A stretch of DNA of 64,000 nucleotides from Streptomyces sporangiiformans (GTDB lineage Bacteria; Actinomycetota; Actinomycetes; Streptomycetales; Streptomycetaceae), in assembly GCF_005768555.2 (NCBI RefSeq), contig NZ_VCHX02000180.1, positions 62,001 through 126,000 of the forward strand, in the 5' to 3' direction. Under the pieces are notes generated by a model, which was given only the letters and a program-made list of their open reading frames with translations, did not search any database and was not told where the DNA came from. Shown piece by piece: positions 8,463 through 17,436 of this stretch (positions are counted from its first letter, which is position 1; the number at the start of each line of letters is the position of its first letter). The position numbers were made by a program, and so were the translations under genes.

Positions 8463-10928
8463 TCAGGTCTCGCGGAGCGACTGTTCAGCCCAGATGATCT
8501 TGCCCGTGGGGGTCTGTCGAGTGCCCCAGCGGTCGGTGAGCTGGGCGACGAGCAGGAGACCACGGCCGCTCTCGTCGAACGCGCGGGCCCGGCGCAGGTG
8601 CGGTGTGGTGCTACTGCCGTCGGCAACCTCGCAGATCAGGGACTGGTCCTGGATCAACCGAAGCCGGATCGGGGCCTCGGCGTGCCGGATGGCATTGGTC
8701 ACCAGCTCACTGACCACCAGTTCCGTGGTGAAGGTGAGGTCTTCGAGGCCCCAGCGGCTCAGCTGGTCGGACGCCACCTTTCGGGCTTCGGCGACGACGG
8801 AGGGATCCGCGGCCAGATCCCAGCTGCTGACCTGACCGGGGCCGAGGGAACGGGTCCGGGCGATGAGCAGGGCGACGTCATCGTTGGGGACCGTGGGAAG
8901 CAGCCGCTCGAGAACCGTGCCGCAGGTGCTGTCCAAGGAGTGGCCGGAATGGCGTGCCAGCACACGGCAGAGTTCGTCGAGATTGCCGGGCCGGGCGTCG
9001 ATCAGGCCGTCGGTGTAGAGGGCGAGCAGGCTGCCTTCGGGCAGCTCCAGCTCCGTGGCCTCGAAGGGCAGGCCGCCCACGCCGAGCCTGGGGCCGGCCG
9101 GGAGGGCGAGCAGCTCGACCGTGCCGTCGCTCCTGACCAGGGCGGGCTCCGGGCCACCGGCACGGGCGATGGTGCAGTGGCGGGAGATCGGGTCGTACAC
9201 CGCGTACAGGCAGGTGGCGCCCATGTCGTCGGCGGTCTCGGTGCGCTCGGCGCCCTCGTCGGTGCTGCCCTCGTAGCTGCCGCTGCCGTCGGCACTGCTG
9301 CCGTCCGCGGACAGTCGGATGACCAGGTCGTCCAGCTGGGTGAGTAGTTCGTCGGGGGCCAGGTCGACGTCGGCCAGGGTCCGTACGGCGATGCGCAGCC
9401 GCCCCATGGCTGCCGACGCGTGGATCCCATGACCGACGACATCGCCGACGACCAGGGCGACCCGGGCGCCGGGCAGCGGGATCACGTCGAACCAGTCGCC
9501 GCCGAGGCCGACCTGCGAGCTGCCCGGCAGATAACGCGTGGCGACCTCCACGGCAGCCTGCTGCGGCAGCTGCCTCGGCAGCAGGCTGCGCTGGAGGGTC
9601 AGGACGGCGTGCCGCTCGCGGGTGTAGCGGCGGGCGTTGTCGACGCAGACCGCCGCCCTGGCCACCATTTCGCCGGCCAGGGCCAGGTCGTCCGCCGCGA
9701 AGGGCGCCGGGCGCCGACGAACGAAGACCGCCACGCCGAGTGTGGTGCCGCGGGCACGTACCGGTATCGACATCACCGAGTGGAAGCCGTAGTCGCGCAC
9801 CCGGGCGGCCCGGGCGGGATCCGACAGAGCCCACCGGTCGAAGTCGCTGTCTCCCAGCGAGCTCACGACGGGCCGGCCGGAGGCCAGGGCGCGGGCAGGC
9901 GGTGAGTAGTCCGGGTAGGTGTCCACCGCGCCCAGCGCGACCACGGCCTCGGGGACGCCCTCGATCACGGACTGATGCGCGACACGGCGCAGGGCGATGG
10001 TGCCGTCGACCGGGCCCGGCAGCGGTTCGCCGCCGTGCAGTACGGAATCCACCAGATCGACGCTGACGAAGTCGGCGAACCGCGGGACAGCCATGCCCAC
10101 CAGCTCGTCGGCTGTACGCCTTACGTCCAGTGTGGTGCCGATCCGGGCGCCCGCCTCGTTGAGCAAGGCCAGCCGCTGCCGTGCTTCGAACTGCTCGGTG
10201 ATGTCACATCCCGCGGTGAACACTCCGTGGACCCTGCCCGACGGATCCGCCACGGGCGACATGTTGACGGCCCAGGTCAGCTCCCGGGCCCCGGGCGCCG
10301 TCGGCGCGGAGACCTCGTAGCAGACCCCCTGGCCGGTCGCCGCCACGCGGCGCATCGTCTCGGTCACATGCTCGGAGAACGCGGGGGCGGACGGTACTCC
10401 CTGCTCCCGGGCGTCCCCGTACAGCTCCTCCACGACCCGGCCGAGCGCCTGGTCGTCCGCTTCGAGGCCGAGCAGGCTGCGGGTCGCGGCGTTGATCCGC
10501 ACGGTCCGTCCGTCGGCGTCGTAGATCGCGAGGGTGAGCGGGGACAGCTCGAACGCCCACTTCATCAGCTGGGCCTCGTCCGGCGAGTGCATCAGGAACC
10601 ACTGGGGCTGTCCGTCGGCGTCCAGTGCCGACCATGCCCGCAGGTCCGCGTCCAGGCGGCGGCCGTCCTGGTGCCGCAGCGCGACCCTCCCGCTCCAGCT
10701 CTGCGCCGCGGCCGCGTGCCGCAGGTCGGCCGCGGGCGGATCGTCCGCCAGCAGGAGGGACGCGGGATGGCCGATCACATCGGAGGGTCCGTAACCGAGC
10801 AACCTCCCGGCACCCGGGCTCCACGCAGCGACCAGGCCACGTGCGTCGACCGCGGCCACCGCCTCCGTCGTTTCGACGAGACCCTCGCCCCCGCCCCGAG
10901 GGGTTTCATCGAACGGATCCATCGTCAT
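8463..10928 (-). CDS. PAS-PAS-GAF-SpoIIE phosphatase-HATPase signalling protein
   Basis: An 821-aa multidomain sensor. Roughly: PAS at 20-120, PAS at 125-245, GAF at 260-425, PP2C/SpoIIE phosphatase at 455-675 and an RsbW-like HATPase at 690-815. The phosphatase metal motif is GGDWFDVIPLPG, with VVGDVVGHG after it; the ATPase N-box is LVTNAIRHA. Such proteins act in partner-switching: the phosphatase dephosphorylates an anti-sigma antagonist and the kinase domain rephosphorylates it. Both activities in one chain is common in Streptomyces. No membrane segment is seen. No anti-anti-sigma factor lies beside it, so its target is unknown. Confidence 0.9.
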   Translation of the reverse strand: MTMDPFDETPRGGGEGLVETTEAVAAVDARGLVAAWSPGAGRLLGYGPSDVIGHPASLLLADDPPAADLRHAAAAQSWSGRVALRHQDGRRLDADLRAWSALDADGQPQWFLMHSPDEAQLMKWAFELSPLTLAIYDADGRTVRINAATRSLLGLEADDQALGRVVEELYGDAREQGVPSAPAFSEHVTETMRRVAATGQGVCYEVSAPTAPGARELTWAVNMSPVADPSGRVHGVFTAGCDITEQFEARQRLALLNEAGARIGTTLDVRRTADELVGMAVPRFADFVSVDLVDSVLHGGEPLPGPVDGTIALRRVAHQSVIEGVPEAVVALGAVDTYPDYSPPARALASGRPVVSSLGDSDFDRWALSDPARAARVRDYGFHSVMSIPVRARGTTLGVAVFVRRRPAPFAADDLALAGEMVARAAVCVDNARRYTRERHAVLTLQRSLLPRQLPQQAAVEVATRYLPGSSQVGLGGDWFDVIPLPGARVALVVGDVVGHGIHASAAMGRLRIAVRTLADVDLAPDELLTQLDDLVIRLSADGSSADGSGSYEGSTDEGAERTETADDMGATCLYAVYDPISRHCTIARAGGPEPALVRSDGTVELLALPAGPRLGVGGLPFEATELELPEGSLLALYTDGLIDARPGNLDELCRVLARHSGHSLDSTCGTVLERLLPTVPNDDVALLIARTRSLGPGQVSSWDLAADPSVVAEARKVASDQLSRWGLEDLTFTTELVVSELVTNAIRHAEAPIRLRLIQDQSLICEVADGSSTTPHLRRARAFDESGRGLLLVAQLTDRWGTRQTPTGKIIWAEQSLRET

Positions 10929-11004
10929 TCACCTCGTCGCGGGGCGCCGACGGCCCTGCTCCCCGTACGAAACCGGTCGTCTCCGAAGCCCCACACCTTC
11001 CAGC

Positions 11005-11332
11005 CTATTGCTCGGGTGGGAAGCACCACTGGTGGCCGCGGCAGCCGGGGCATCTGATGAAGAACACGTTGTCCAGCCCCTTGCCGCGCCCAGCACAAGC
11101 TCGCCGTGCTCGAACGCGCGGGCGTCATTGAGAATCCAGGTCGGGCACCCGACCCGGCACGCCAGTTCGTCCTGAGGTGTTCCCGGGTGGTCCGGGCCAC
11201 CGCGTCGATCGCGTGCGACAGCCCCGCGCGAGGAGTCCTGGCGCTGCCCTTGGTCTCGATCGAGTCCTCGACGATCAGCGCCCACCTCAGCTCGTCGACG
11301 CCCATCTCGACGCCGAGCGGACGCTTCACCAC
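11005..11332 (-). pseudogene. Frameshifted small Cys-rich protein gene
   Basis: Three frames on the minus strand join into one plausible protein. From the GTG at 11332 (after GGGAG) the first frame reads to about EHLR. A missing base then shifts it to a frame containing CRVGCPTWILNDARAFEHGEL. A second missing base leads to a frame ending FFIRCPGCRGHQWCFPPEQ and a stop at 11005-11007. The length 328 becomes 330 if both bases are restored, which supports two single-base deletions. The Cys pairs suggest a zinc-binding domain. Family not recognised. Sequencing error is an alternative. Confidence 0.6.
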
Positions 11333-11452
11333 GGACTCCCCTTTCGGGTGGCGTCCATAAATGTTCGCAAGTCGAATATTTTTATCATTCCCCTGCATAT
11401 GGGTCGATAATCGAGACTTGAGCCCGGGAATCCTCGTGGAGGGAGGTGACGG
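11333..11452. promoter_or_regulatory. AT-rich divergent promoter region
   Basis: Between the broken gene and the phosphatase at 11453 lies a short AT-rich tract, including an 11-base A/T run around 11376-11386, in otherwise very GC-rich DNA. GGAGGGAGGTGA immediately precedes the GTG at 11453. No clean operator was found. Confidence 0.35.
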
Positions 11453-13591
11453 GTGACCTTTCCACCCTCTCCCTCCGGCGTTCCAGCGCGTGACGTGGGC
11501 CGCTCTCTCGGCGTGCCGGAGCCTCCGGTCCCCGGGCCGGGTGGCGTGGTCATCGTGCTGGACGCCACCGGCCACATCACACTGTGGAACCGGTCGGTCG
11601 AGGACATGCTGGGCTGGACGGGCGAGTACGTCCTGGGCCGCCGCTTCGACCACCTGATGGACACCGGCGGCACAGCCCCGGAGAAGCCGGCTGACATCCT
11701 CGCCGAGTTGCTGAGTTCCGAGTGCTGGAGCGGCTCCCTGTGCCTGCGTCACCGCGACGGCCACCGCGTCCACGTCCACGTACAGGCGTCCCTCCTCGTC
11801 GACGGCGACGGCAGGGGTTTCGTCCACGCCGCGCTCACCGAGACGAGCGGGCCGAGCACCGGGCCGGCCGGCCTGGCGGCCCTGGAATCGCACTTCGACT
11901 CGTCCCCGCTGGGTGTCGCGATCTTCGACACCGACCTGAGATGCCTCAGGGCCAACGAGGCCCTGGCCCGGCTCGACGGTCGTCCGCTGGTGAACCACCT
12001 GGGCCGCACCGTGGACGAGCTGATCGGCGAGCCGGTCGGCCGCCGGCTCGCCGAGGTGCAGCGGCAGGTACTCAGGACCGGCAGAGCAGTGCTGGACATG
12101 ACCTTGCCGGGGCCGGACGGGAACGGGTTCCGCTCCGTGTCCTGCAGCCGCCTGGAGGACACGGATCACAGGGTGATCGGCGTCGGATGCACGGTCATGG
12201 ACATAACGGAACGACGCCGTATCGCCCGGCAGAACGAGATCGCCCGCGAACGGCTCTCCCTGCTCAACGATCTCGGCTCACGCCTCGCCGACCTGCTCGA
12301 GATCCCCGGAATCGCCGAACGGCTGGCCGCCACCCTGGTCCCCAGGTTCAGCGACTACGCCGGAGTCATCGTCCTCGAATCCGTGGTCACCGAAAGTGAA
12401 CTCCCCCGGCATCCGCCCACCCACCGCACCCCACTGATCCAGTTGGGCGTCGCCGCGAGACAGGACAAGCCGCCGGTGAAACGGATGCTGCGGCTCGGCC
12501 AGTCGGTCGGCGTCGCGGAGCACTCGGCCGTCAGTGAGGCGCTCAGCACCGGACTCCCCCAACTCATCGACTCACCCGAGCAGTTGCGGTCCGCCACCTA
12601 CCCGGACGATCCCAAGACCCGTGCCGCCCTGGAACTGGGCGTCCACTCAATGATGATGCTGCCGCTGCGCGTCGGGGGCATCGTGCTCGGCCTGCTGGTG
12701 GTCTATCGCGCCGACGAGAGCCCGCCGTTCGACCATGACGACCTGGCCTTCGCCATGCGGCTGGCCGGCCGTGCCAGTACCTCACTGGACAACGCCCGGC
12801 TCTACGCACGCGAGCGTGAGGGCGCGCTCATGCTGCAGCGTGCCCTCATGCCCCAGCACGTGCCCGAACCGCCCGGGGTGCGCATCGCGTTCCGGTACGT
12901 TCCGGGCACCGCCCGCAACGAGGCGGGCGGCGACTGGTTCGACGTCACACAGCTCGCCGGGGGGCAGGTGGCTTTGGTCATCGGTGATGTCACAGGTCAC
13001 GGGCTGCGCGCCGCCGCCACGATGGGGTTGCTGCGTACCGCCGTACGCACCCTCTCCATCCTCGATCTCCCGCCGGCCGGGCTGCTGCAGCACATCGACG
13101 CCATCGCCGCCGACCTGGCCCACGGTCCGGACGAGTCCCTCGTGGCGACCTGCATATACGCCGTGTACGACCCCGCGCGCAGGCGCTGTGTCATCGCGCG
13201 AGCGGGACATGTACCGCCGATGATCGTCGATCCCGAACCCCTCGCCGAGGGCGGTCGCAGGGTCCGGATCCTCGACGTGCCGGCCGGGGCCCCGCTCGGC
13301 GTCGGCGGTGTGACGTTCGAGGAGGTGGGCTTCGACGTGGCGGACGACTCGGTGCTCGCTCTCTACACCGACGGTCTCATCGAGACCCGAGGCGAGGACA
13401 TCGGCGAGGGACTCCGGCGCCTCAGCTCACAACTGGCCCAGCCGCACGCCTCGCTGGAGGCGGCCTGCGACAGCGTGCTCAGCCTCGTCGAGCCCGGTAC
13501 CGAACGCGACGACGTGGCACTGCTCCTGGCCCGACTCGTGGGTCTCCCGGACGACCCGCCCCGTACTACTGGGGCTTCACCGACGTCGTGA
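11453..13591 (+). CDS. PAS-PAS-GAF-SpoIIE phosphatase without ATPase domain
   Basis: A 712-aa protein organised like the one at 8463-10928 but ending after the phosphatase. PAS domains occupy about 35-125 and 140-260, GAF about 280-440, and the PP2C/SpoIIE domain about 460-690, with GGDWFDVTQLAGG and VIGDVTGHG as metal-binding motifs. The start GTG has a strong GGAGGGAGG site. With no HATPase it should only dephosphorylate its partner. Its last codons overlap, in another frame, a remnant of an unrelated transporter gene, so the 3' end may have been shaped by rearrangement. Confidence 0.88.
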   Translation: MTFPPSPSGVPARDVGRSLGVPEPPVPGPGGVVIVLDATGHITLWNRSVEDMLGWTGEYVLGRRFDHLMDTGGTAPEKPADILAELLSSECWSGSLCLRHRDGHRVHVHVQASLLVDGDGRGFVHAALTETSGPSTGPAGLAALESHFDSSPLGVAIFDTDLRCLRANEALARLDGRPLVNHLGRTVDELIGEPVGRRLAEVQRQVLRTGRAVLDMTLPGPDGNGFRSVSCSRLEDTDHRVIGVGCTVMDITERRRIARQNEIARERLSLLNDLGSRLADLLEIPGIAERLAATLVPRFSDYAGVIVLESVVTESELPRHPPTHRTPLIQLGVAARQDKPPVKRMLRLGQSVGVAEHSAVSEALSTGLPQLIDSPEQLRSATYPDDPKTRAALELGVHSMMMLPLRVGGIVLGLLVVYRADESPPFDHDDLAFAMRLAGRASTSLDNARLYAREREGALMLQRALMPQHVPEPPGVRIAFRYVPGTARNEAGGDWFDVTQLAGGQVALVIGDVTGHGLRAAATMGLLRTAVRTLSILDLPPAGLLQHIDAIAADLAHGPDESLVATCIYAVYDPARRRCVIARAGHVPPMIVDPEPLAEGGRRVRILDVPAGAPLGVGGVTFEEVGFDVADDSVLALYTDGLIETRGEDIGEGLRRLSSQLAQPHASLEAACDSVLSLVEPGTERDDVALLLARLVGLPDDPPRTTGASPTS

Positions 13592-13720
13592 CACTCAAGA
13601 CCCGCAAGCAGACCACGTTGCCGGACTTCGACGGTCAACGCGTCGGCGCCGTCAGCGGCTCGGTGCAGGAAACCTTCTGTTGAAGGACATGAACACCGAC
13701 CTGGCCCCCCACCCAGGGCT
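13564..13720 (+). pseudogene. Fragment of a family 3 solute-binding protein
   Basis: In the frame starting at 13564 the sequence reads YYWGFTDVVTLKTRKQ, then LPDFDGQRVGAVSGSVQETF, a middle portion typical of amino-acid ABC transporter binding proteins (SBP family 3). A stop follows at 13681-13683. Shifting by one base continues it as LKDMNTDL before resemblance is lost. No start, signal peptide or transporter partner remains. The identification rests on motif resemblance only. Confidence 0.45.
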
Positions 13721-13938
13721 GACCGGGCGGCCGCTGGACGCGGGCAGCGGCAGCGGCGGCACCCGCGCTCCGCCGGCCCGCGTCCTCGGCCGGATGCGTA
13801 GGTCGCCGACCACCTGCGCCCGCTCGCCGAGCTCGTACCGCCCGAGGCCGAGACCAGGACGGCCACGACCAGGTTCTGCATCGCACCTGGGAAGACGGGC
13901 CTCCTTACCGCGCTCAGGCGCGCCAGTTTTTTACAGAT
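13721..13938. other. Gene-free stretch after transporter remnant
   Basis: No convincing gene on either strand. The right end has an AT-rich segment (around 13925-13948) that probably supplies the promoter of the phosphatase at 13939. The rest looks like decayed coding sequence. Confidence 0.4.
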
Positions 13939-15069
13939 ATGATGCATTTTGTGCTTGTCCTGAGGCGACTGCGGCGCCGTCGTCGTCCATACGGCGGCCG
14001 GTGGGAAGCTGTCCGGCTGTCACCGGTGATCCTCACCATCCTCATCGCCGCGCTGGCGTTCTCCACACCGAGGGAGATCGCCATAAGCCGCCTCCTGCCT
14101 GCCGCGCCGGCCCTGGCCGCCTCGATGTGGCCCGTGCTCCCCACGATCTTGCTGGGGACGTTCTGCCTGCTGGTCATGGTCGGACTGAGCTTCGTCTACA
14201 CCGACCTGGGGACGCCCTACACGGCGGCTGCGATCGTCGCGGTCACCTTGGCGGCCGCATACGCAAGCCACGTCCGGCTTCGACGGGAGGAGGCGCTCTT
14301 CCAGATCCGGCTCGTCGCCGACACGGCGCAGAAGGTGCTGATGCGGCCCCTGCCCAGCCGCCTCGAGGGCATCGAGATCGAGTCTCTGTACGTGGCGGCC
14401 CAGGCGCAGGCTCGGATCGGCGGTGACTTCTACGAGGCAGCCGTCACACCGTACGGGGTCCGGCTGCTCCTCGGTGACGTGCGCGGCAAGGGCCTCTCCG
14501 CTGTGGGAACGGCGTCAGCGGTGATCAGCTCTTTCAGAGAGGCCGCGCACGACGAGCCCGACCTGCGGGGCGTCATCCACCGCCTGGAGACCAGCATGGC
14601 CCGCCATGGTGCCGCGTTCCCCTCCCCGGACCTGCCGGAGCGTTTCGCCACCGCTCTGATCGCCGAGATCCCGCACGACGGCAGCCACCTCAGACTTCTC
14701 AACTGCGGGCACCCCCCGCCACTGCTCGTGCACCACGGGAAAATGTGCGTTCTGGAGCCCACCGCTCCCTCTCCGCCGCTCAACCTCGCGGCGCTCATCG
14801 GAGACCGCTACTACATCGACACCGTGGCCTTCGCCCCGGGAGACCAGCTGCTGCTCTACACCGATGGCGTAACGGAGACCCGGGACCGCGCGGGCGAGTT
14901 CTTCCCGCTGCCGGACTGGATGCGCCGCCAAGGTCCGGCCGCGCCCCCGGGGCTGCTCGACCGGCTTCACCGGGACCTGCTCGTTTTCAGCGGCGGAAGG
15001 CTCGACGACGACATCGCCGCGCTCGCCGTGCGATGCCCGGAGCACCGGGTCGCGGAACATCCGGCGTAG
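13939..15069 (+). CDS. Membrane-anchored PP2C/SpoIIE phosphatase
   Basis: A 376-aa protein with an Arg-rich N-terminus followed by two to four hydrophobic segments (about residues 27-45, 55-85 and 90-112), placing the catalytic domain in the cytosol. The SpoIIE-type PP2C domain runs from about 140 to 365, with GGDFYEAAV and LLGDVRGKG as first metal motifs and LLLYTDGVTE near the end. This is the small RsbU-like type without PAS or GAF. The start is uncertain: an ATG pair sits in an AT-rich region without a clear ribosome site. It is the third such phosphatase within 7 kb. Confidence 0.85.
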   Translation: MMHFVLVLRRLRRRRRPYGGRWEAVRLSPVILTILIAALAFSTPREIAISRLLPAAPALAASMWPVLPTILLGTFCLLVMVGLSFVYTDLGTPYTAAAIVAVTLAAAYASHVRLRREEALFQIRLVADTAQKVLMRPLPSRLEGIEIESLYVAAQAQARIGGDFYEAAVTPYGVRLLLGDVRGKGLSAVGTASAVISSFREAAHDEPDLRGVIHRLETSMARHGAAFPSPDLPERFATALIAEIPHDGSHLRLLNCGHPPPLLVHHGKMCVLEPTAPSPPLNLAALIGDRYYIDTVAFAPGDQLLLYTDGVTETRDRAGEFFPLPDWMRRQGPAAPPGLLDRLHRDLLVFSGGRLDDDIAALAVRCPEHRVAEHPA

Positions 15070-15128
15070 CCGACGAGCATTTGTGCTGGCTGGCCACCGG
15101 CGGATCGCGATGGCGCCGCAGTACTGCC

Positions 15129-15473
15129 TCAATCGGCGCCGTCGGCGCGGAGGAGCAGGTCGAGCAGCCCGGGGAAGCGGGCGTCGAACTCCTCGCGGCG
15201 CAGGCGGTTGACCCGCTTGGGCCCCTGGTCACGCTGTTCGACCAGGCCCGCGCCGCGCAACACCGAGAAGTGGTGGCTGAGCGCGGCCTTGCCGACCGGC
15301 ACGTCGAAGCTGCCACAGCTGCGCGTCCAGTCGGCGGAGCCCGCCAATTCGCGGATCAGCTGGATGCGCACGGGATCAGCGAGCGCGGACAGCGCGGTCA
15401 GAACGGAAACCTCCTCGGGATCCGTATGCACCGGCGCCGCACGGTGACTGCCGCCCGCGACCTGGTTCGACAT
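15129..15473 (-). CDS. ArsR-family winged-helix regulator
   Basis: A 114-aa ArsR/SmtB-type repressor. The winged helix lies at about residues 25-100, with ALADPVRIQLIRELAG as the first helices and KAALSHHFSVLRGAGLVEQR as the recognition helix and wing. Only one Cys is present and the classical metal-binding CxC is missing, so it probably senses something other than arsenic or zinc. GGGAGGGG lies just upstream of the ATG. It faces away from the LacI gene at 15706 across 230 bases. It converges with the phosphatase gene. Confidence 0.88.
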   Translation of the reverse strand: MSNQVAGGSHRAAPVHTDPEEVSVLTALSALADPVRIQLIRELAGSADWTRSCGSFDVPVGKAALSHHFSVLRGAGLVEQRDQGPKRVNRLRREEFDARFPGLLDLLLRADGAD

Positions 15474-15705
15474 GCCCCTCCCGTCGCCACGCGCATCCCC
15501 GACGGGACACCGCGTGGAGTGTTCCGGCCACTTGCTGACTGTTCGACGAATATCTTACAGTCCGGGTTTTCGGTTTCCATTGAACACTTGCCGCACCGGC
15601 TGTGTGCAACGTCGACGGAAAGGTTTGCTGCCATAACACCCCAGGCAGAGCACGAGCCAGATCCCTCTCATTGACGGGAATGAAACGGGATGCAAACCTC
15701 GGGGC

Positions 15706-16710
15706 GTGCAGGTCACCATTCGAGAGGTCGCGAAGGCGGTCGGCGTCTCCCCCTCCACCGTGTCCCGGGCGCTGACGCCGGGCGGGACGGTGAGCGCGGC
15801 CACCCGGGACCGCGTGCTGGCGGCCGCCGACCGTCTCGGCTACCAGCCGAACCGCGCCGCCCGGGGCCTGATCACCGGGCGTACCGGGGCCGTGGGCCTG
15901 ATCGTGCCGGATCTGCTGAACCCGTTCTTCGCGGAAGCCTGCAAGGGGGCGCAGGCCCGTGCCCGGGGTCTGGGCCACTCCCTGATCGTCAGCGACGCCG
16001 AGCGCGACGAGGGCCTCGAAATGGACGCGATCCGCACGCTCGCCCCCGAGGTGGACGGCATCGTGCTGACCGCGTCCCAGCTGAGCGCCGAGGAACTGGG
16101 CTCGCTGCGCGGGCTCACCGCCAAGCCGGTGGTGCTGCTGCACCGCAGGGAGCCCGGTTTCCCGAGCGTCACGGCCGACCTGGCCGAGGGGATGACGGAC
16201 GCCCTGACCCATCTGCACGCACTCGGCCATCGCCGGATCGCCTATGTGGGAGGCCCCCGCAGCACCTGGGAGGCGCGGGAACGGGCGGCCGGCGTCGAGG
16301 CGATGGCACAGACCGGCACGATCGATCTCGTGCGGGTGGGCAGCGTGGCACCCCACTTCGACGGCGGCATCACGGGAGCGGCGGACGTGGTACTGGCCAG
16401 CGGGGCGACCGCGGTGGTCGCCTTCAACGACATCGTCGCCTTCGGACTGATCAGCCGCTTCACCGCGCGCGGGGTCCGGGTCCCGGACGACATGAGCGTG
16501 GTGGGCTGCGACGACATCGCCCTGTCCGGGATGGCCGCCCCGCCGCTGACCACGGTGTCGGTGCCCAAGGCGCACGCCGCGCGGGCCGCCGTGGACCTGC
16601 TGTTCCGCACGCTCAGGACTCCCGAGGTCGAAGGAGAGGAGCCCCTGCAGCGGGTGCTGCCGACGCACCTCGTCGTCCGCGGCTCGACAGCGGCGCTCGC
16701 TGCGCACTGA
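15706..16710 (+). CDS. LacI-family transcriptional regulator
   Basis: A 334-aa LacI/GalR protein starting at GTG 15706: helix-turn-helix REVAKAVGVSPSTVSRALT, then the sensor domain starting GLIVPDLLNPFF. The effector domain keeps the usual FNDIVAFGLI and VGCDDIALSG segments. No sugar transporter or catabolic gene lies beside it, so it is an orphan regulator here. The gene converges with the response regulator at 16759 with 48 bases between them. Confidence 0.9.
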   Translation: MQVTIREVAKAVGVSPSTVSRALTPGGTVSAATRDRVLAAADRLGYQPNRAARGLITGRTGAVGLIVPDLLNPFFAEACKGAQARARGLGHSLIVSDAERDEGLEMDAIRTLAPEVDGIVLTASQLSAEELGSLRGLTAKPVVLLHRREPGFPSVTADLAEGMTDALTHLHALGHRRIAYVGGPRSTWEARERAAGVEAMAQTGTIDLVRVGSVAPHFDGGITGAADVVLASGATAVVAFNDIVAFGLISRFTARGVRVPDDMSVVGCDDIALSGMAAPPLTTVSVPKAHAARAAVDLLFRTLRTPEVEGEEPLQRVLPTHLVVRGSTAALAAH

Positions 16711-16758
16711 CCCGGACGCCACCGCTCAGCCTTGCGGGACGGCCGCACAACGGTCGTC

Positions 16759-17436
16759 TCAGTGACCGACGTCGTGGTCGCCCGCTTCAACGAGTCCGCT
16801 CTCGTAGGCGAAGATCACGATCTGGATGCGGTCCCGCAGACCGAGTTTGGTGAGGATGCTCGACACATGTGATTTGACGGTGGCGGGTCCGATGAAGAGC
16901 TGGGCGGCGATCTCCGAGTTGCTCGCGCCCCGCGCGACGGCGCCCACGATCTCGCGTTCGCGGTCGGTGAGCCGCTGCAGGCGGCCCGCCACGGTCGCGT
17001 TGACGACACGTCGCTCCGCGAACTGGTCGATGAGGCGCCGGGTGATCGACGGTGCCAGGAGTGCCCCGCCCTCGGCCACGGTGCGCACGGCGATGGCGAG
17101 TTGCTCGGGAGGAATGTCCTTGAGCACGAAGGCGCTGGCACCGGCACGCAGCGCCTTGTAGACGTACTCGTCCGGATCGAACGTGGTCAGGATCAGCACC
17201 CGCACGTCCCAGTCCGACTCCCGCAGGATCCGGGACGTGGCCTCGATGCCGTCCATGCCGGGCATGCGGATGTCCATGAGGATCACGTCCGGACGATGCC
17301 TGCGTGCCGCGTCGACGGCCTCGAGTCCGGTCCCGGCCTCGGCCATGACCTCGATGTCGTCATGGACCCGCAGAATCATGACGAAGCCCCGGCGGACCAG
17401 CGCCTGGTCATCCACCACGACGACACGAATGCTCAC
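16759..17436 (-). CDS. NarL/LuxR-type response regulator
   Basis: A 225-aa two-component response regulator. The receiver domain has the acidic pair in VVVVDDQALV, the phosphoacceptor Asp in VILMDIRMPG (about residue 54) and the conserved Lys in FVLKDIPP. The C-terminal LuxR helix-turn-helix starts LTDREREIVGAVARGASNSE. GGAGGAG precedes the GTG start. The GTG overlaps the TGA of the kinase gene in GTGA, so both are one operon. The likely target is the divergent MMPL exporter. Confidence 0.93.
   Translation of the reverse strand: MSIRVVVVDDQALVRRGFVMILRVHDDIEVMAEAGTGLEAVDAARRHRPDVILMDIRMPGMDGIEATSRILRESDWDVRVLILTTFDPDEYVYKALRAGASAFVLKDIPPEQLAIAVRTVAEGGALLAPSITRRLIDQFAERRVVNATVAGRLQRLTDREREIVGAVARGASNSEIAAQLFIGPATVKSHVSSILTKLGLRDRIQIVIFAYESGLVEAGDHDVGH

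Noticed and set aside
13680..14426. Open frame across the gap and into the phosphatase gene
   Set aside because: It overlaps the well-supported phosphatase in another frame and is Arg/Pro-rich, typical of an out-of-frame reading.
16711..16758. Terminator between converging LacI and response-regulator genes
   Set aside because: The 48-base gap has GC-rich runs but no stem of convincing length.
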